DNA of 51,979 bases, from assembly GCA_903952435.1 (NCBI GenBank), contig CAJBFN010000006.1:1-51979 (forward strand). Direction: 5' to 3'. Below, piece after piece: positions 18,106 through 26,627 of the stretch; within the stretch, counting starts at the first letter, position 1, and every line of letters begins with the position of its first letter. Both the position numbers and the translations under genes were made by a program. The notes beneath the pieces were generated by a model that did no database searches, was not told the origin of the DNA, and worked only from the letters and a program-made list of their open reading frames with translations. Source of the stretch: an uncultured bacterium. GTDB taxonomy: Bacteria; Patescibacteriota; Saccharimonadia; Saccharimonadales; Saccharimonadaceae.

Positions 18106-18973
18106 CTTCGTTTGCGATTAGCTGATTTCGGGCCGTTTCAAGATAAGGCCAGGCTTCATCAAGTGTTAACTTGCTTTCATATAAAGCAGTTGCAAGATCG
18201 ATGCCGATGTATCTAAAGTGCCAAGGTTCATAGATAAGGCCAGTGATTAATTCTTTTCCTTCAGGATAGCGTAAAATAAAACCAAATTTATAAGAATTAT
18301 TAATTAGCCAGATTCCATCATTAGTTTTAGCAAAGCAATCTAAAAGATAACAATTACGAGCCACGGTACTTATATCGACGGTTAGGCCAGTTTGATGTTC
18401 GCTTTGGCCAGGCCTAGCGATTGACTGATTCGCTATTGATTCTCCAACTGAACTGGCTAAGCTATTAAAATATATAGATTGCAAGTTAGCTGGACGATAA
18501 CCGCTACCAATCATCAATGAATAGCCATCTGCTTGTGCAGCAGCGAACATATCTATTAATGGTTGCTCTATGTCGGCTCGAACAGATCTTTCTTCATCGC
18601 CTTTTTCAGGATTAGTATATATATTTGGAATTTTTAAATTAGTTGGAGTATACGTGGTTGATATAGGGTTAGTTTTATTAACTAACATCCAAATATTATT
18701 AGTCTGGTGATAATCGCTAACTATTGCCTTGATTGACTGGGTATTTGGAAGTGATATATAGACAGGCTCTAGTCTTTTAGCTTCTTTTGATTCAGCTAGG
18801 TTTTTTGCATCTTGTAGTTGTTGGGTAATTTCTTGTTGTTTTTTATCTAGTCTTTGTTGATTTATAAAATAATAAAAACAGATATAAGAAGCGCAGCTAA
18901 TTAGCGAAACAAATAAAAATATAAATAAAATTCGTTTGATAATTTTGCAATTGTTATTTTTAATTTTTAACAT
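18092..18973 (-). CDS. D-Ala-D-Ala / L,D-carboxypeptidase, VanY/LdcB-like (peptidase M15B)
   Basis: 293 aa. A basic N-terminus and one membrane segment (about residues 14-36), a short coiled-coil stretch rich in Q, E and K (38-68), then a VanY domain. Zinc-ligand motifs are present: SEHQTGLTVD (H193, D200) and EPWHFRYIG (H252), with GSGYR upstream. It would trim peptidoglycan stem peptides outside the membrane. Zinc ligands are retained here, unlike in the RNA polymerase and ribosomal proteins of this window. TATTAT about 15 nt before the ATG suggests a very short leader. Confidence 0.88.
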   Translation of the reverse strand: MLKIKNNNCKIIKRILFIFLFVSLISCASYICFYYFINQQRLDKKQQEITQQLQDAKNLAESKEAKRLEPVYISLPNTQSIKAIVSDYHQTNNIWMLVNKTNPISTTYTPTNLKIPNIYTNPEKGDEERSVRADIEQPLIDMFAAAQADGYSLMIGSGYRPANLQSIYFNSLASSVGESIANQSIARPGQSEHQTGLTVDISTVARNCYLLDCFAKTNDGIWLINNSYKFGFILRYPEGKELITGLIYEPWHFRYIGIDLATALYESKLTLDEAWPYLETARNQLIANEAIVL

Positions 18974-19003
18974 AAATTCTATTCTTTTATAATATCATAT
19001 TTA

Positions 19004-19032
19004 TTGACTTGTAACAGATAGTGTGATAGTAT
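19004..19032 (+). promoter_or_regulatory. Promoter of the rplC operon
   Basis: TTGACT (19004-19009), 17-bp spacer, TAGTAT (19027-19032) with an extended -10 TG at 19024-19025. Confidence 0.7.
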
Positions 19033-19038
19033 CAGTCA

Positions 19039-19139
19039 GTAACTTATACGATATTAATAAACGATTCTTGGTGAATTGGTAGGTCTACATCTGTAGAAAC
19101 CACCTTCCACCAAGAATTTTAAGTGGGAGTAAAAGCGCT
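19039..19139 (+). promoter_or_regulatory. Structured leader of rplC with possible Shine-Dalgarno switch
   Basis: A 10-bp stem ATTCTTGGTG/CACCAAGAAT (19064-19073 and 19108-19117) encloses a second stem with TGGT/ACCA and TCTACA/TGTAGA (19084-19097). The 3' side contains CTTCCAC (19104-19110), which can pair with the ribosome site GTGGGAG (19123-19129); that pairing would break the 10-bp stem. Two exclusive folds suggest translational control of the S10 operon, the job of L4 in other bacteria. No known Rfam-type motif was recognised. Confidence 0.55.
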
Positions 19140-19754
19140 ATGAAAGCACTTCTCGGTACCAAAATTGGTATGACCCAAATCATCAGCAAAGATGGTGTTG
19201 CAGTTCCTGTAACGCTAATTCAAGCTGGCCCAATTACTGTGACTCAGGTTAAGACTGTCGAAACCGACGGTTATACCGCAGTACAAGTGGCATATGGTGA
19301 GGGTAAGAACCTGAGCAAGGCCGTGGCTGGACATACAAAACCAGCCGGAAGTACCCCGAAACACATTCGGGAATTTCGTGTTAAAAACCTACCAGAAGGC
19401 CTTCTAGTAGGAAGCACGATCGATGTAACAACATTTAACCTAGGAGACGTTGTCGATGCAACCGGCACCAGCAAGGGCAAAGGCTTTGCAGGTACCGTAA
19501 AACGACATAATTTCCAGACCAGCCGTCATACTCATGGTGGCAAGGGTGATATCCGTAAAGTCGGATCAATCGGATCAATGTATCCACAAAAAGTTTTCAA
19601 AGGTAAGCGAATGGCTGGCCGAATGGGCCATGACCGCGTAACCGTTAAGAACCTTGTGGTTGCTTATATTGATGCTGAATCTAACCTAATTGGTCTTCGT
19701 GGCGCTGTCCCAGGTCCTAAAAAAGGCTTGATTATCATTGGAGGAAAAGCATAA
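19140..19754 (+). CDS. rplC: 50S ribosomal protein L3
   Basis: 204 aa. Begins MKALLGTKIGMTQI and has the L3 core RHTHGGKGDIRKVGSIGSMYPQKVFKGKRMAGRMG. First gene of the truncated S10 operon (rpsJ is elsewhere). It has its own promoter and a folded leader. GTGGGAG lies 10 nt before the ATG. It overlaps rplD by one base (TAATG). L3 is an early assembly protein near the peptidyl transferase centre; the loop that carries the methylated Gln in E. coli (GQNQTPGKV) reads GSMYPQKV here. Confidence 0.98.
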   Translation: MKALLGTKIGMTQIISKDGVAVPVTLIQAGPITVTQVKTVETDGYTAVQVAYGEGKNLSKAVAGHTKPAGSTPKHIREFRVKNLPEGLLVGSTIDVTTFNLGDVVDATGTSKGKGFAGTVKRHNFQTSRHTHGGKGDIRKVGSIGSMYPQKVFKGKRMAGRMGHDRVTVKNLVVAYIDAESNLIGLRGAVPGPKKGLIIIGGKA

Positions 19755-20371
19755 TGGCTGAAATCAAAAAATCTACTGTTAAATCTGCTTTACCAAAAGA
19801 GATCTTTGCTGTTGATGTAAAAAATCACGAATTATTAAAATTAGCTTATGATAGCTACTTGGCGCAATCGCGAACTGCTAGCGCTACGACTAAACAACGT
19901 GGCGAAGTAAGTGGCGGTGGCCGCAAACCTTGGAAACAAAAAGGTACTGGCCGAGCTCGTTTCGGATCAAGTCGAAACCCAATCTGGCGCGGTGGTGGCG
20001 TTGTATTCGGACCACGTGGCAACGAAAACTATACTAAAAAGCTTACAACTACCAGCAAGCGCGTAGCATTACGCCAAGCCTTGTCGGTATCTAACGCTGC
20101 TGGTAAGATCGTTGTGCTTGATTTCAAGACTACTGGCAAAACCAGCGAAGCTGTTAAGTTCCTAATTGATAACAAATTAGACCGTAAAGTATTAATGGTT
20201 GTTGATGAAAAAACCCCAGAAATCTTGCGTGCAACTAACAATGTTCAAAGTATTTTGTTGGTCCGAGCTAATTACCTAAGTGTTTATCACATTCTAAATG
20301 CTGACAAAGTTGTTCTATCGACCAAGTCAATTGCCGTTATTGAAAAATGGCTAAGCAAGGAGGATAAATAA
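19754..20371 (+). CDS. rplD: 50S ribosomal protein L4
   Basis: 205 aa. The exit-tunnel loop is clear: TKQRGEVSGGGRKPWKQKGT followed by GRARFGSSRNPIWRGGGVVFGP. In other bacteria L4 represses its own operon by binding the S10 leader and can assist premature termination; the folded leader upstream of rplC is a plausible target here. Overlaps rplC by one base and is followed by rplW after one base. Confidence 0.98.
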   Translation: MAEIKKSTVKSALPKEIFAVDVKNHELLKLAYDSYLAQSRTASATTKQRGEVSGGGRKPWKQKGTGRARFGSSRNPIWRGGGVVFGPRGNENYTKKLTTTSKRVALRQALSVSNAAGKIVVLDFKTTGKTSEAVKFLIDNKLDRKVLMVVDEKTPEILRATNNVQSILLVRANYLSVYHILNADKVVLSTKSIAVIEKWLSKEDK

Positions 20372-20372
20372 T

Positions 20373-20699
20373 ATGAATATCTATCCACGCAAAACTGAAA
20401 AAGCTTACGGACAATCGTTAAAGAATATTTATATTTTTGATGTTCCAGCAAGTGCAAATAAACAAGAAATTAAAACTGCAGTCGAAACTCAGTTTGGTGT
20501 AAATGTTATTAGTATCAAGACTTTGATCCAATCTGGTAAAGCAATCCGTGCTTCTCGTGGTAAACGAGCTCATCCGATTACTATTAACCGAAAAGATCTA
20601 AAGAAAGCTTACGTATTGCTTGCAAAAGGCGATAGCATTAAAGTTTTTGAAGAAGTAAAAGAGCCTGAAACAAAGGCCACAAAGAAGGAGAAGAAGTAA
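20373..20699 (+). CDS. rplW: 50S ribosomal protein L23
   Basis: 108 aa. Typical start YPRKTEKAYG and the rRNA-binding SGKAIRASRGKRAHPITINRKDLKKAYV is present (shown in part by SRGKRAHPI). L23 sits at the tunnel exit and docks trigger factor and SRP. AAGGAGG lies before the ATG. Its last base overlaps the rplB ATG. The C-terminal tail is lysine- and glutamate-rich. Confidence 0.97.
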   Translation: MNIYPRKTEKAYGQSLKNIYIFDVPASANKQEIKTAVETQFGVNVISIKTLIQSGKAIRASRGKRAHPITINRKDLKKAYVLLAKGDSIKVFEEVKEPETKATKKEKK

Positions 20700-21538
20700 T
20701 GTCAATTAAGCAATACAACCCAACTACTCCAGCTCGTCGTGGCATGACTACTCAGGATACCAGCGAAATTACTACTAAAAAGCCACTAAAAAGCTTAATT
20801 AAGAGTAAAAAGCAGAATGCTGGCCGAAATAACACTGGCCGAATTACAGTTCGTCACCGTGGTGGTGGTGTTAAGCGTCATTATCGCTTGGTTAACCATA
20901 AATTAGCACCTGGCACAACTGCCGTTATCGAAGAAATCGAATACGATCCAAATCGTAGCGCCCGAATTGCTCGTATTAAAGATCAAGATGGTCTTTATCA
21001 CTATGTTCTAGCTGACACAGCTATGAGCAAAGGTCAAACAATCGTTAGCGGTGTCGATGCTCCAGTTGAATCTGGTAATCGTATGCCACTTTCTCAGATA
21101 CCAGTTGGTTCTCAGATTTATGCTATTGAAATTACTGCAGGTAAAGGCGCCCAAATGGTTCGTGCAGCTGGCGCAAAAGCTCAGTTGATGGCCAAAGAAG
21201 GTGACTATGCATCTGTACGCCTACCATCTGGTGAAGTTCGTCGTTTCCGCATGGAAGCAACTGCTGCTATTGGTATGGTCGGCAATATCCAACATCAAAA
21301 CGTCAAAATCGGTTCAGCTGGACGAAATCGCCGCAAGGGTATTCGACCAGGTGTTCGTGGTGTAGTAATGAACGCTGTTGATCACCCACACGGTGGTGGT
21401 GACGGTGGTCGTCACGGTACTGGTAAGCCACCAGTTACTCCATGGGGTCAATTGACCCTCGGATATCGTACTCGTCGTCGTAAAGATGTCAGTAAGTTGA
21501 TCATTAAGAGTCGCCATGATGCGAAGAGGAAGAAATAA
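20699..21538 (+). CDS. rplB: 50S ribosomal protein L2
   Basis: 279 aa, normal length. Has [20 protein letters not shown] near the N-terminus, and the catalytic-centre-proximal [19 protein letters not shown], which holds the conserved histidine (E. coli H229). The C-terminus [15 protein letters not shown] is standard. L2 is needed for subunit joining and peptidyl transfer. Starts within the last codon of rplW, so translation is coupled. Confidence 0.98.
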   Translation: MSIKQYNPTTPARRGMTTQDTSEITTKKPLKSLIKSKKQNAGRNNTGRITVRHRGGGVKRHYRLVNHKLAPGTTAVIEEIEYDPNRSARIARIKDQDGLYHYVLADTAMSKGQTIVSGVDAPVESGNRMPLSQIPVGSQIYAIEITAGKGAQMVRAAGAKAQLMAKEGDYASVRLPSGEVRRFRMEATAAIGMVGNIQHQNVKIGSAGRNRRKGIRPGVRGVVMNAVDHPHGGGDGGRHGTGKPPVTPWGQLTLGYRTRRRKDVSKLIIKSRHDAKRKK

Positions 21539-21540
21539 CT

Positions 21541-21807
21541 ATGAGTCGCTCACTTAAAAAAGGACCATTTGTAGATTTCAAGCTTGCAAAAAAAGTTGCA
21601 GCGCTTGGTGCAGATGACCGCACAATCATTAAAACTTGGGCTCGTGCTAGCATGATTAGCCCGGACATGGTTGGACGAACCATAGCTGTTCATAATGGCA
21701 AGGTTCACATTCCAGTATTAGTTTCAGAAAATATGGTTGGACATAAACTTGGTGAGTTTAGCCCAACTCGTAAATTCCGCAAACATGGTGGAAAGGATAA
21801 AAAATAA
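21541..21807 (+). CDS. rpsS: 30S ribosomal protein S19
   Basis: 88 aa, normal length. Opens with [12 protein letters not shown] and has [18 protein letters not shown]-type rRNA-binding core ([20 protein letters not shown]). It forms the head of the small subunit with S13. Two bases after rplB; one-base overlap with rplV (TAATG). Confidence 0.98.
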   Translation: MSRSLKKGPFVDFKLAKKVAALGADDRTIIKTWARASMISPDMVGRTIAVHNGKVHIPVLVSENMVGHKLGEFSPTRKFRKHGGKDKK

Positions 21808-22220
21808 TGGCTGATTTAATTAAAGCCCGCGCTTATATAGAAGGCGTAGACCAATCCAACCGTAAGGTCGCGATTGTTGCAAGTCTAGTTCGTCGTCGAA
21901 CCGTTGCTGACGCGTTGGTTATTCTTTCTCATGTTCCACGCCGTGCAGCATTGCCAGTTATAAAAGCTATAGAAAGCGCCAAGGCTAATGCAATTAATAA
22001 TTTCAATTTAGATGCTAAGACAATTGTAATCTCGACTATATCGGTCACAAGCGGAACTCGTCTAAAACGATTTATTCCTGCCAGCCGCGGTCGTGCATTA
22101 CCATTTGAAAAGAAAACATCTAACATTTTAGTAGAAGTAACTGGTGAAATTAAACAAAAGAAAACTCCAGTTGTATCGACTGAAAAAGCGAAAGTAACTA
22201 TCAAAAAGGAGGATAAATAA
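21807..22220 (+). CDS. rplV: 50S ribosomal protein L22
   Basis: 137 aa; longer than E. coli L22 (110 aa) because of a basic C-terminal tail of about 25 residues rich in Lys and Thr. The core SNRKVAIVASLVRRRTVADA and the tunnel hairpin ending RFIPASRGRALPF (usual PRAKGRA) are present. The hairpin tip is where macrolide-resistance changes occur in other bacteria. AAAAGGAGG lies at its 3' end and serves rpsC. Confidence 0.96.
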   Translation: MADLIKARAYIEGVDQSNRKVAIVASLVRRRTVADALVILSHVPRRAALPVIKAIESAKANAINNFNLDAKTIVISTISVTSGTRLKRFIPASRGRALPFEKKTSNILVEVTGEIKQKKTPVVSTEKAKVTIKKEDK

Positions 22221-22221
22221 G

Positions 22222-22851
22222 ATGGGCCAAAAAGTTAACCCAATTAGTTTCCGTCTTCAAGTCCATAAAAACTGGAGCTCTAGATGGTTTGCCCCTAAAA
22301 AAGATTTTGCAAAATTGCTAATTGAAGATGTTCGTATCCGCGAAATAATCGAAAAGAAGTTTGCATCTCGACCAACTATCAATCTTATTGAAATTGAACG
22401 TTCGGCTAACTTAATCACTGTTACGATTCACACAGCTAAGGCTGGTGTTGTTATCGGTCGTGGTGGTTCAGGCGCAACCGAATTAAAGGCTGAAATTGAA
22501 AAAATCGCCAGCCTACCAGTTCGATTAAATATCGAAGAAGTAAAACGCCCAGAATTAGCTGCTAAATTAGTTGCTGAGAATATTGCAAGGCAGCTAGAAC
22601 GACGCGTTAACTTCCGCCGAGCTATCAAAATGACTGCTCAAAATGTTATGGCCGCTGGCGCTAAGGGTGTTCGCATCCAAGTTGCTGGTCGCTTGAACAA
22701 CGCTGAAATGGCTCGTAGTGAAAAATTAATCCAAGGTTCAGTGCCGCTTCACACATTGCGTGCTGACATTGATTTCCATGTTGCTAGAGCTCAGACTCCT
22801 GCCGGTATTATCGGTGTAAAGGTCTGGATCTGCAAAGGGGAAAGGATTTAA
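22222..22851 (+). CDS. rpsC: 30S ribosomal protein S3
   Basis: 209 aa, slightly shorter than E. coli S3 (233) because the C-terminal extension is absent. Starts MGQKVNPISFRLQV. The KH domain has VVIGRGGSGATELKAEI and the C-terminal domain ends GIIGVKVWICKGERI. S3 lines the mRNA entry tunnel and contributes to helicase activity. Tight spacing: one base after rplV and three before rplP. Confidence 0.98.
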   Translation: MGQKVNPISFRLQVHKNWSSRWFAPKKDFAKLLIEDVRIREIIEKKFASRPTINLIEIERSANLITVTIHTAKAGVVIGRGGSGATELKAEIEKIASLPVRLNIEEVKRPELAAKLVAENIARQLERRVNFRRAIKMTAQNVMAAGAKGVRIQVAGRLNNAEMARSEKLIQGSVPLHTLRADIDFHVARAQTPAGIIGVKVWICKGERI

Positions 22852-22854
22852 GAT

Positions 22855-23268
22855 ATGTTATTACCAAAGAAAACTGCACACCGAAAAGTTCGAAAAGGCA
22901 AAAATAAAGGCATCGCAACTCGCGGCCAATATGTTGCTTTCGGCGACTACGGTCTGCAATCACAAGAAAATGAGTTGATTACGGGACGCCAAATCGAGGC
23001 AGCCCGACAAGCAATCACTCGATATATCGCTCGTGGTGGTAAAATCTGGATTCGAATATTCCCACACACACCAGTTACTCGTAAACCACAAGATGTAAAA
23101 ATGGGTAGCGGTAAAGGAAATCCTGAATTTTTCGTTGCAAAAGTCAAGGCTGGAACTGTTTTGTTTGAAATGAAGGGCGTTGAGGAATCAGTTGCCCGCG
23201 AAGCAATGCGCTTAGCGTCACACAAACTACCAGTAAAAACTAAGTTTATCCTAAAGGAGCAAATATAA
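22855..23268 (+). CDS. rplP: 50S ribosomal protein L16
   Basis: 137 aa, normal length. [15 protein letters not shown] start; [20 protein letters not shown] carries the conserved arginine that is hydroxylated in E. coli; [20 protein letters not shown] follows. It positions tRNA in the A site. It overlaps rpmC by one base. Confidence 0.98.
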   Translation: MLLPKKTAHRKVRKGKNKGIATRGQYVAFGDYGLQSQENELITGRQIEAARQAITRYIARGGKIWIRIFPHTPVTRKPQDVKMGSGKGNPEFFVAKVKAGTVLFEMKGVEESVAREAMRLASHKLPVKTKFILKEQI

Positions 23269-23486
23269 TGGCTAAAAAAATTATCAAAAAAGCTCCCGAA
23301 GTTAAAACTATCGATCAACTTCGTGCTGATCTAATTGCAAAACAAACTGATTTAATTGAATCAAAACGCGGACACAAAATGGGTGAATTAACTAACCCTA
23401 GTGTTATCAAGCAAACCCGTAAAGAAATAGCTCGTCTTCACACTGCTATCCGAGCAAATGAAATGACAGCAAAGGAGAGTAAATAA
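23268..23486 (+). CDS. rpmC: 50S ribosomal protein L29
   Basis: 72 aa. Two-helix protein: IDQLRADLIAKQTDLIESK, a turn, then NPSVIKQTRKEIARLHTAIR. It has the family's KQxRKxIAR motif. A basic N-terminal extension of about 14 residues (KKIIKKAPEVK) is longer than in E. coli. It sits at the tunnel exit next to L23. AAAGGAG near its 3' end serves rpsQ. Confidence 0.95.
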   Translation: MAKKIIKKAPEVKTIDQLRADLIAKQTDLIESKRGHKMGELTNPSVIKQTRKEIARLHTAIRANEMTAKESK

Positions 23487-23487
23487 T

Positions 23488-23766
23488 ATGGCCAAGACAT
23501 TGATAGGTATCGTTACATCGGATGTAGCGAACAAAACAATCACCGTCACTGTTACTAGTCGTGAAACACATCCTATTTATGGCAAACAATATACCGTTAG
23601 CCGAAAATATGCAGTCCACGATGAAGAAAATAGTGCAAAAAAAGGCGACAAAGTAACAATTAGTGAAACTCGCCCAGTATCAAAACGAAAATCTTTCAAG
23701 TTAGATTCTATCGTAGAACGCTCTCATGGTTCAATTGAACTTAAAGGCGTAGAGGTAGAGGCTTAA
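23488..23766 (+). CDS. rpsQ: 30S ribosomal protein S17
   Basis: 92 aa. OB-fold protein with [20 protein letters not shown] at the start, [19 protein letters not shown] and [20 protein letters not shown], the family signature. Binds 16S helices 7 and 11. Starts one base after rpmC. Confidence 0.97.
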   Translation: MAKTLIGIVTSDVANKTITVTVTSRETHPIYGKQYTVSRKYAVHDEENSAKKGDKVTISETRPVSKRKSFKLDSIVERSHGSIELKGVEVEA

Positions 23767-23767
23767 T

Positions 23768-24136
23768 ATGATACAACAAGAAACCCGTCTAAAAGTTGCC
23801 GACAACTCAGGCGCAAAGGAAATCCTTTGTATCCGAGTTCTTGGTGGCACACGTCGTCGCTATGCGCGCGTTGGCGACCTTATCGTCGCTAGCGTAAAAG
23901 TTGCATCAGCCATAGGCGTCGTAAAGCGAAAAGCTGTCGTCAAGGCAGTTATCGTTCGAACTCGTGATCAAATTCAACGAAAAGATGGCTCTACTATCGT
24001 TTTTGACGATAATGCAGCTGTAATTGTTGGAGATGACAAACTTCCAAAAGGTACTCGTGTTTTCGGACCAGTGCCACGCGAACTTCGCGATATGGGCTAC
24101 GCAAAGATTATCAGCTTAGCACCGGAGGTATTATAA
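23768..24136 (+). CDS. rplN: 50S ribosomal protein L14
   Basis: 122 aa, exactly the family length. [18 protein letters not shown] opens the protein; [20 protein letters not shown] and the C-terminal [24 protein letters not shown] are standard. It forms an intersubunit bridge and is the docking site for RsfS. AGGAGG-type signals at its 3' end (GGAGGT) serve rplX. Confidence 0.98.
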   Translation: MIQQETRLKVADNSGAKEILCIRVLGGTRRRYARVGDLIVASVKVASAIGVVKRKAVVKAVIVRTRDQIQRKDGSTIVFDDNAAVIVGDDKLPKGTRVFGPVPRELRDMGYAKIISLAPEVL

Positions 24137-24137
24137 T

Positions 24138-24458
24138 ATGAAAAAAATTATCAAAGGCGACATAGTTAAACTAATCAGTGGCGCAAACAAAGGTACGACT
24201 GGCAAGGTTGTTAAGGTTTTGGCTAAAAAAGGCACAATCCTAATCGAAGGTATTGGCAATATTAGCCGAAAAATCAAACCTAGTGCCCACAATCCACGCG
24301 GTGGTCAAAAAGATATGCATATTCCGACTCCAATTCATAAGGTTGCACTAGTAGTTGATGAAAAGACTAGTAAAACCAGCCGAGTTGGTTTATCAAAAAC
24401 TGACGATGGCAAGAAATTACGTCTAGCTCGTCAATTAAAAAATAAGGAGATAAAGTAA
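24138..24458 (+). CDS. rplX: 50S ribosomal protein L24
   Basis: 106 aa. KOW motif IIKGDIVKLISGANKGTTGK near the N-terminus, then GIGNISRKIKPSAHNPRGGQ, the family's NxxxKHxKP region. Early assembly protein at the tunnel exit. One base after rplN, one-base overlap with rplE. Confidence 0.97.
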   Translation: MKKIIKGDIVKLISGANKGTTGKVVKVLAKKGTILIEGIGNISRKIKPSAHNPRGGQKDMHIPTPIHKVALVVDEKTSKTSRVGLSKTDDGKKLRLARQLKNKEIK

Positions 24459-25042
24459 TGGTTAAAACAACTATAACTAGCTCAACTCCTCGCCTGAAAG
24501 CCTTATACAAGACTCAATTTGTTAAGGAACTACAAGCCGAATTAAAATTAGCTAATATCCATCAAGTTCCAAAACTTGAAAAGATTGTAGTCAGCGTAGG
24601 AATTGGCAAAAATAAAGATGATAAACGTCATTACGAGGTAGTTCGAAATACTATCTTGAAAATAACTGGTCAAGCTCCAGTTGATCGTATGGCTAAAAAA
24701 TCTATCGCTACATTTAAAATCCGTGCCGGTCTAAACCGTGTCGGTATTAGCGTTACTTTGCGCGGAGCTCGTATGTATGAATTCCTAGACCGCCTAGTAA
24801 ACGTTTCATTACCACGTGTTCGTGACTTTCACGGTGTTAGCGCCAAGGCTTTTGACAAGTCTGGTAATTATAATCTTGGTATTGTCGAACAATCAATTTT
24901 TCCTGAATTAACATTCGAAGAAACCCAAATTTTACATGGCCTACAAGTTACTATGGTAATTTCTGGCGGTAATGCAACTCTTAGTCGAGCCCTACTAGAA
25001 AAATTTGGTATTCCGTTTGAAAAACAAGGAGGCAAAAACTAA
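24458..25042 (+). CDS. rplE: 50S ribosomal protein L5
   Basis: 194 aa. The family blocks [37 protein letters not shown]-type core ([17 protein letters not shown]), RVRDFHGV and [14 protein letters not shown] are present. A short N-terminal extension rich in Thr precedes [13 protein letters not shown]. It binds 5S rRNA and contacts the P-site tRNA. Overlaps both neighbours by one base. Confidence 0.98.
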   Translation: MVKTTITSSTPRLKALYKTQFVKELQAELKLANIHQVPKLEKIVVSVGIGKNKDDKRHYEVVRNTILKITGQAPVDRMAKKSIATFKIRAGLNRVGISVTLRGARMYEFLDRLVNVSLPRVRDFHGVSAKAFDKSGNYNLGIVEQSIFPELTFEETQILHGLQVTMVISGGNATLSRALLEKFGIPFEKQGGKN

Positions 25043-25311
25043 TGGCAAAAACATCAGCAGTCGTACGAGACGAAAAACGCAAGAAAATGATTCTAAAATA
25101 TGCCGCTAAACGAGCAGAATTAAAAGAATTAGGTGATCAAGAGGGTTTGGCAAAACTACCAAGAAACAGTTCGCCAACTCGCTGGAAGAACCGTGATGCA
25201 CTTCATGGTCGACCACGTGGCTTTATGCGCCGATTTGGTCTAAGTCGTATTAACTTTAGAGATAAAGCCTCAAAGGGAGAAATCCCTGGCATAACTAAGA
25301 GTAGTTGGTAG
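25042..25311 (+). CDS. rpsN: 30S ribosomal protein S14, zinc-free long form
   Basis: 89 aa. The C-minus type: no CxxC pairs; the Zn-ribbon part of the 61-aa zinc form is replaced by [20 protein letters not shown] before [25 protein letters not shown]. It contains no cysteine at all. Zinc-free S14 forms are common in other bacteria, so alone this is ordinary, but it fits the absence of zinc sites in RpoC, L36, L33, S4 and HolB here. Confidence 0.97.
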   Translation: MAKTSAVVRDEKRKKMILKYAAKRAELKELGDQEGLAKLPRNSSPTRWKNRDALHGRPRGFMRRFGLSRINFRDKASKGEIPGITKSSW

Positions 25312-25326
25312 GAAAGGAATAAATAT

Positions 25327-25728
25327 ATGTCATTACAATCTACAGATCCAATCGCCGACCTACTAACTCGTATTCGTAACGCAGTTATGGCTGGCAAGAA
25401 TGAAATCAACGTTCCTTCAAGTAAGTTGAAGGTTACTATCGCCAAAGAACTAAAAAAGGCTAACTATTTAGCTGAAGTTAAAGTTGAAAGTTCAAAGCCT
25501 CGTGATATCTTGGTTATAACTATAAATAACATCGGTGAGAACCCAACCATTAACGAGATCACTCGTTTATCAAAGCCAGGCCGACGTGTTTATGTTGGCG
25601 CAGCCGAGATTCCAAAGGTCAAAAATGGCCGAGGTATGGTCTTGGTTAGCACCAGCAAAGGTGTTATGGCTGGCCACAAAGCCATCAAACAGCGTTTGGG
25701 CGGCGAATTAATATTAAAGGTTTATTAG
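25327..25728 (+). CDS. rpsH: 30S ribosomal protein S8
   Basis: 133 aa. DPIADLLTRIRNAVMAGKNE at the start; the C-terminal signature is MVLVSTSKGVMAGHKAIKQR, close to the usual STSKGxMTDREAR-type block. It binds 16S helix 21 and in E. coli represses the spc operon. A 15-bp gap with AGGAAAGGA separates it from rpsN. Confidence 0.97.
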   Translation: MSLQSTDPIADLLTRIRNAVMAGKNEINVPSSKLKVTIAKELKKANYLAEVKVESSKPRDILVITINNIGENPTINEITRLSKPGRRVYVGAAEIPKVKNGRGMVLVSTSKGVMAGHKAIKQRLGGELILKVY

Positions 25729-25737
25729 GAGAAAAAT

Positions 25738-26271
25738 ATGAGTCGAATCGGAAAACTACCCATTGAAATACCCGCCGGTGTGACAATCACGGTCGACTTA
25801 GATGTTATCTCAGTTAAGGGGCCAAAAGGCGAATTAACTGTCCCACATCTAAGCGACGTAACTGTTGCCCTAGAAGGTAATCAAGCAATTGTTACCCGCA
25901 AGGATGATGAATTTACAGCAAAAGCCCAACACGGTCTACAACGTGCATTATTAAATAATGCCGTTATCGGTGTAACTCAGGGTTATGAAAAGAAACTAGA
26001 AGTTAACGGTGTTGGTTTTCGTATTAATGGTGGTGGCCACGAAATCGAACTAATCGTTGGCTTTTCACACCCAGTTAAATATAAAGCCCCAGCTGGTATC
26101 AATCTAGCGATAGAAAAGATGACAATTACCGTTAGTGGTATCGACAAACAAGCTGTTGGTCAGACTGCCGCTGAAATTCGTTCAATTAAAAAGCCTGAAC
26201 CATACAAAGGTAAAGGCATCAAGTATGCTGACGAAGTTGTTCGTCGCAAAGCTGGAAAGGCTGGTAAATAG
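25738..26271 (+). CDS. rplF: 50S ribosomal protein L6
   Basis: 177 aa, normal length. MSRIGKLPIEIPAGV start; YEKKLEVNGVGFRINGGG in the second half and the C-terminal PEPYKGKGIKYADEVVRRKAGKAG are standard. Binds near the sarcin-ricin loop. AGGAG precedes the ATG. Confidence 0.98.
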   Translation: MSRIGKLPIEIPAGVTITVDLDVISVKGPKGELTVPHLSDVTVALEGNQAIVTRKDDEFTAKAQHGLQRALLNNAVIGVTQGYEKKLEVNGVGFRINGGGHEIELIVGFSHPVKYKAPAGINLAIEKMTITVSGIDKQAVGQTAAEIRSIKKPEPYKGKGIKYADEVVRRKAGKAGK

Positions 26272-26272
26272 T

Positions 26273-26626
26273 ATGTCTAACTTAGCAAAAAAAATGTTGA
26301 ATTTTGGTTTGCGAAAATTACGAGTTCGCGCTAAAATCTCTGGAACAGCTGTTCGTCCACGTTTAAGCGTGACTATTAGTAACAAACATGTCAGCGCTCA
26401 ACTAATTGATGATACCGCTACCAAGACTTTAGCAGCCGCCACAACCGTTGGTATTAAACAAACTGGCACAATTACACAGCAATGTGAATTTGTCGGTGCT
26501 GATATTGCCAAAAAAGCTAAAAAAGCAAAGATTAACGCAGTAGTATTCGATCGCAATGGTCGCCAGTATGCTGGCCGCCTAAAAGCGTTTGCCGATGCTG
26601 CTCGCAAGGAAGGTTTGGAGTTTTAA
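26273..26626 (+). CDS. rplR: 50S ribosomal protein L18
   Basis: 117 aa. Start chosen at the ATG one base after the rplF stop; earlier in-frame codons lie inside rplF. RVRAKISGTAVRPRLSVTIS matches the L18 R-x-R-x-K-I-x-G-T motif, and the C-terminus VVFDRNGRQYAGRLKAFADAARKEGLEF is standard (shown in part as YAGRLKAFADAAR). Binds 5S rRNA together with L5. Confidence 0.97.
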   Translation: MSNLAKKMLNFGLRKLRVRAKISGTAVRPRLSVTISNKHVSAQLIDDTATKTLAAATTVGIKQTGTITQQCEFVGADIAKKAKKAKINAVVFDRNGRQYAGRLKAFADAARKEGLEF

Positions 26627-26627
26627 T

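Noticed and set aside
22947-23318. Minus-strand frame of 123 codons opposite rplP
   Set aside because: Shadow of a ribosomal protein gene.
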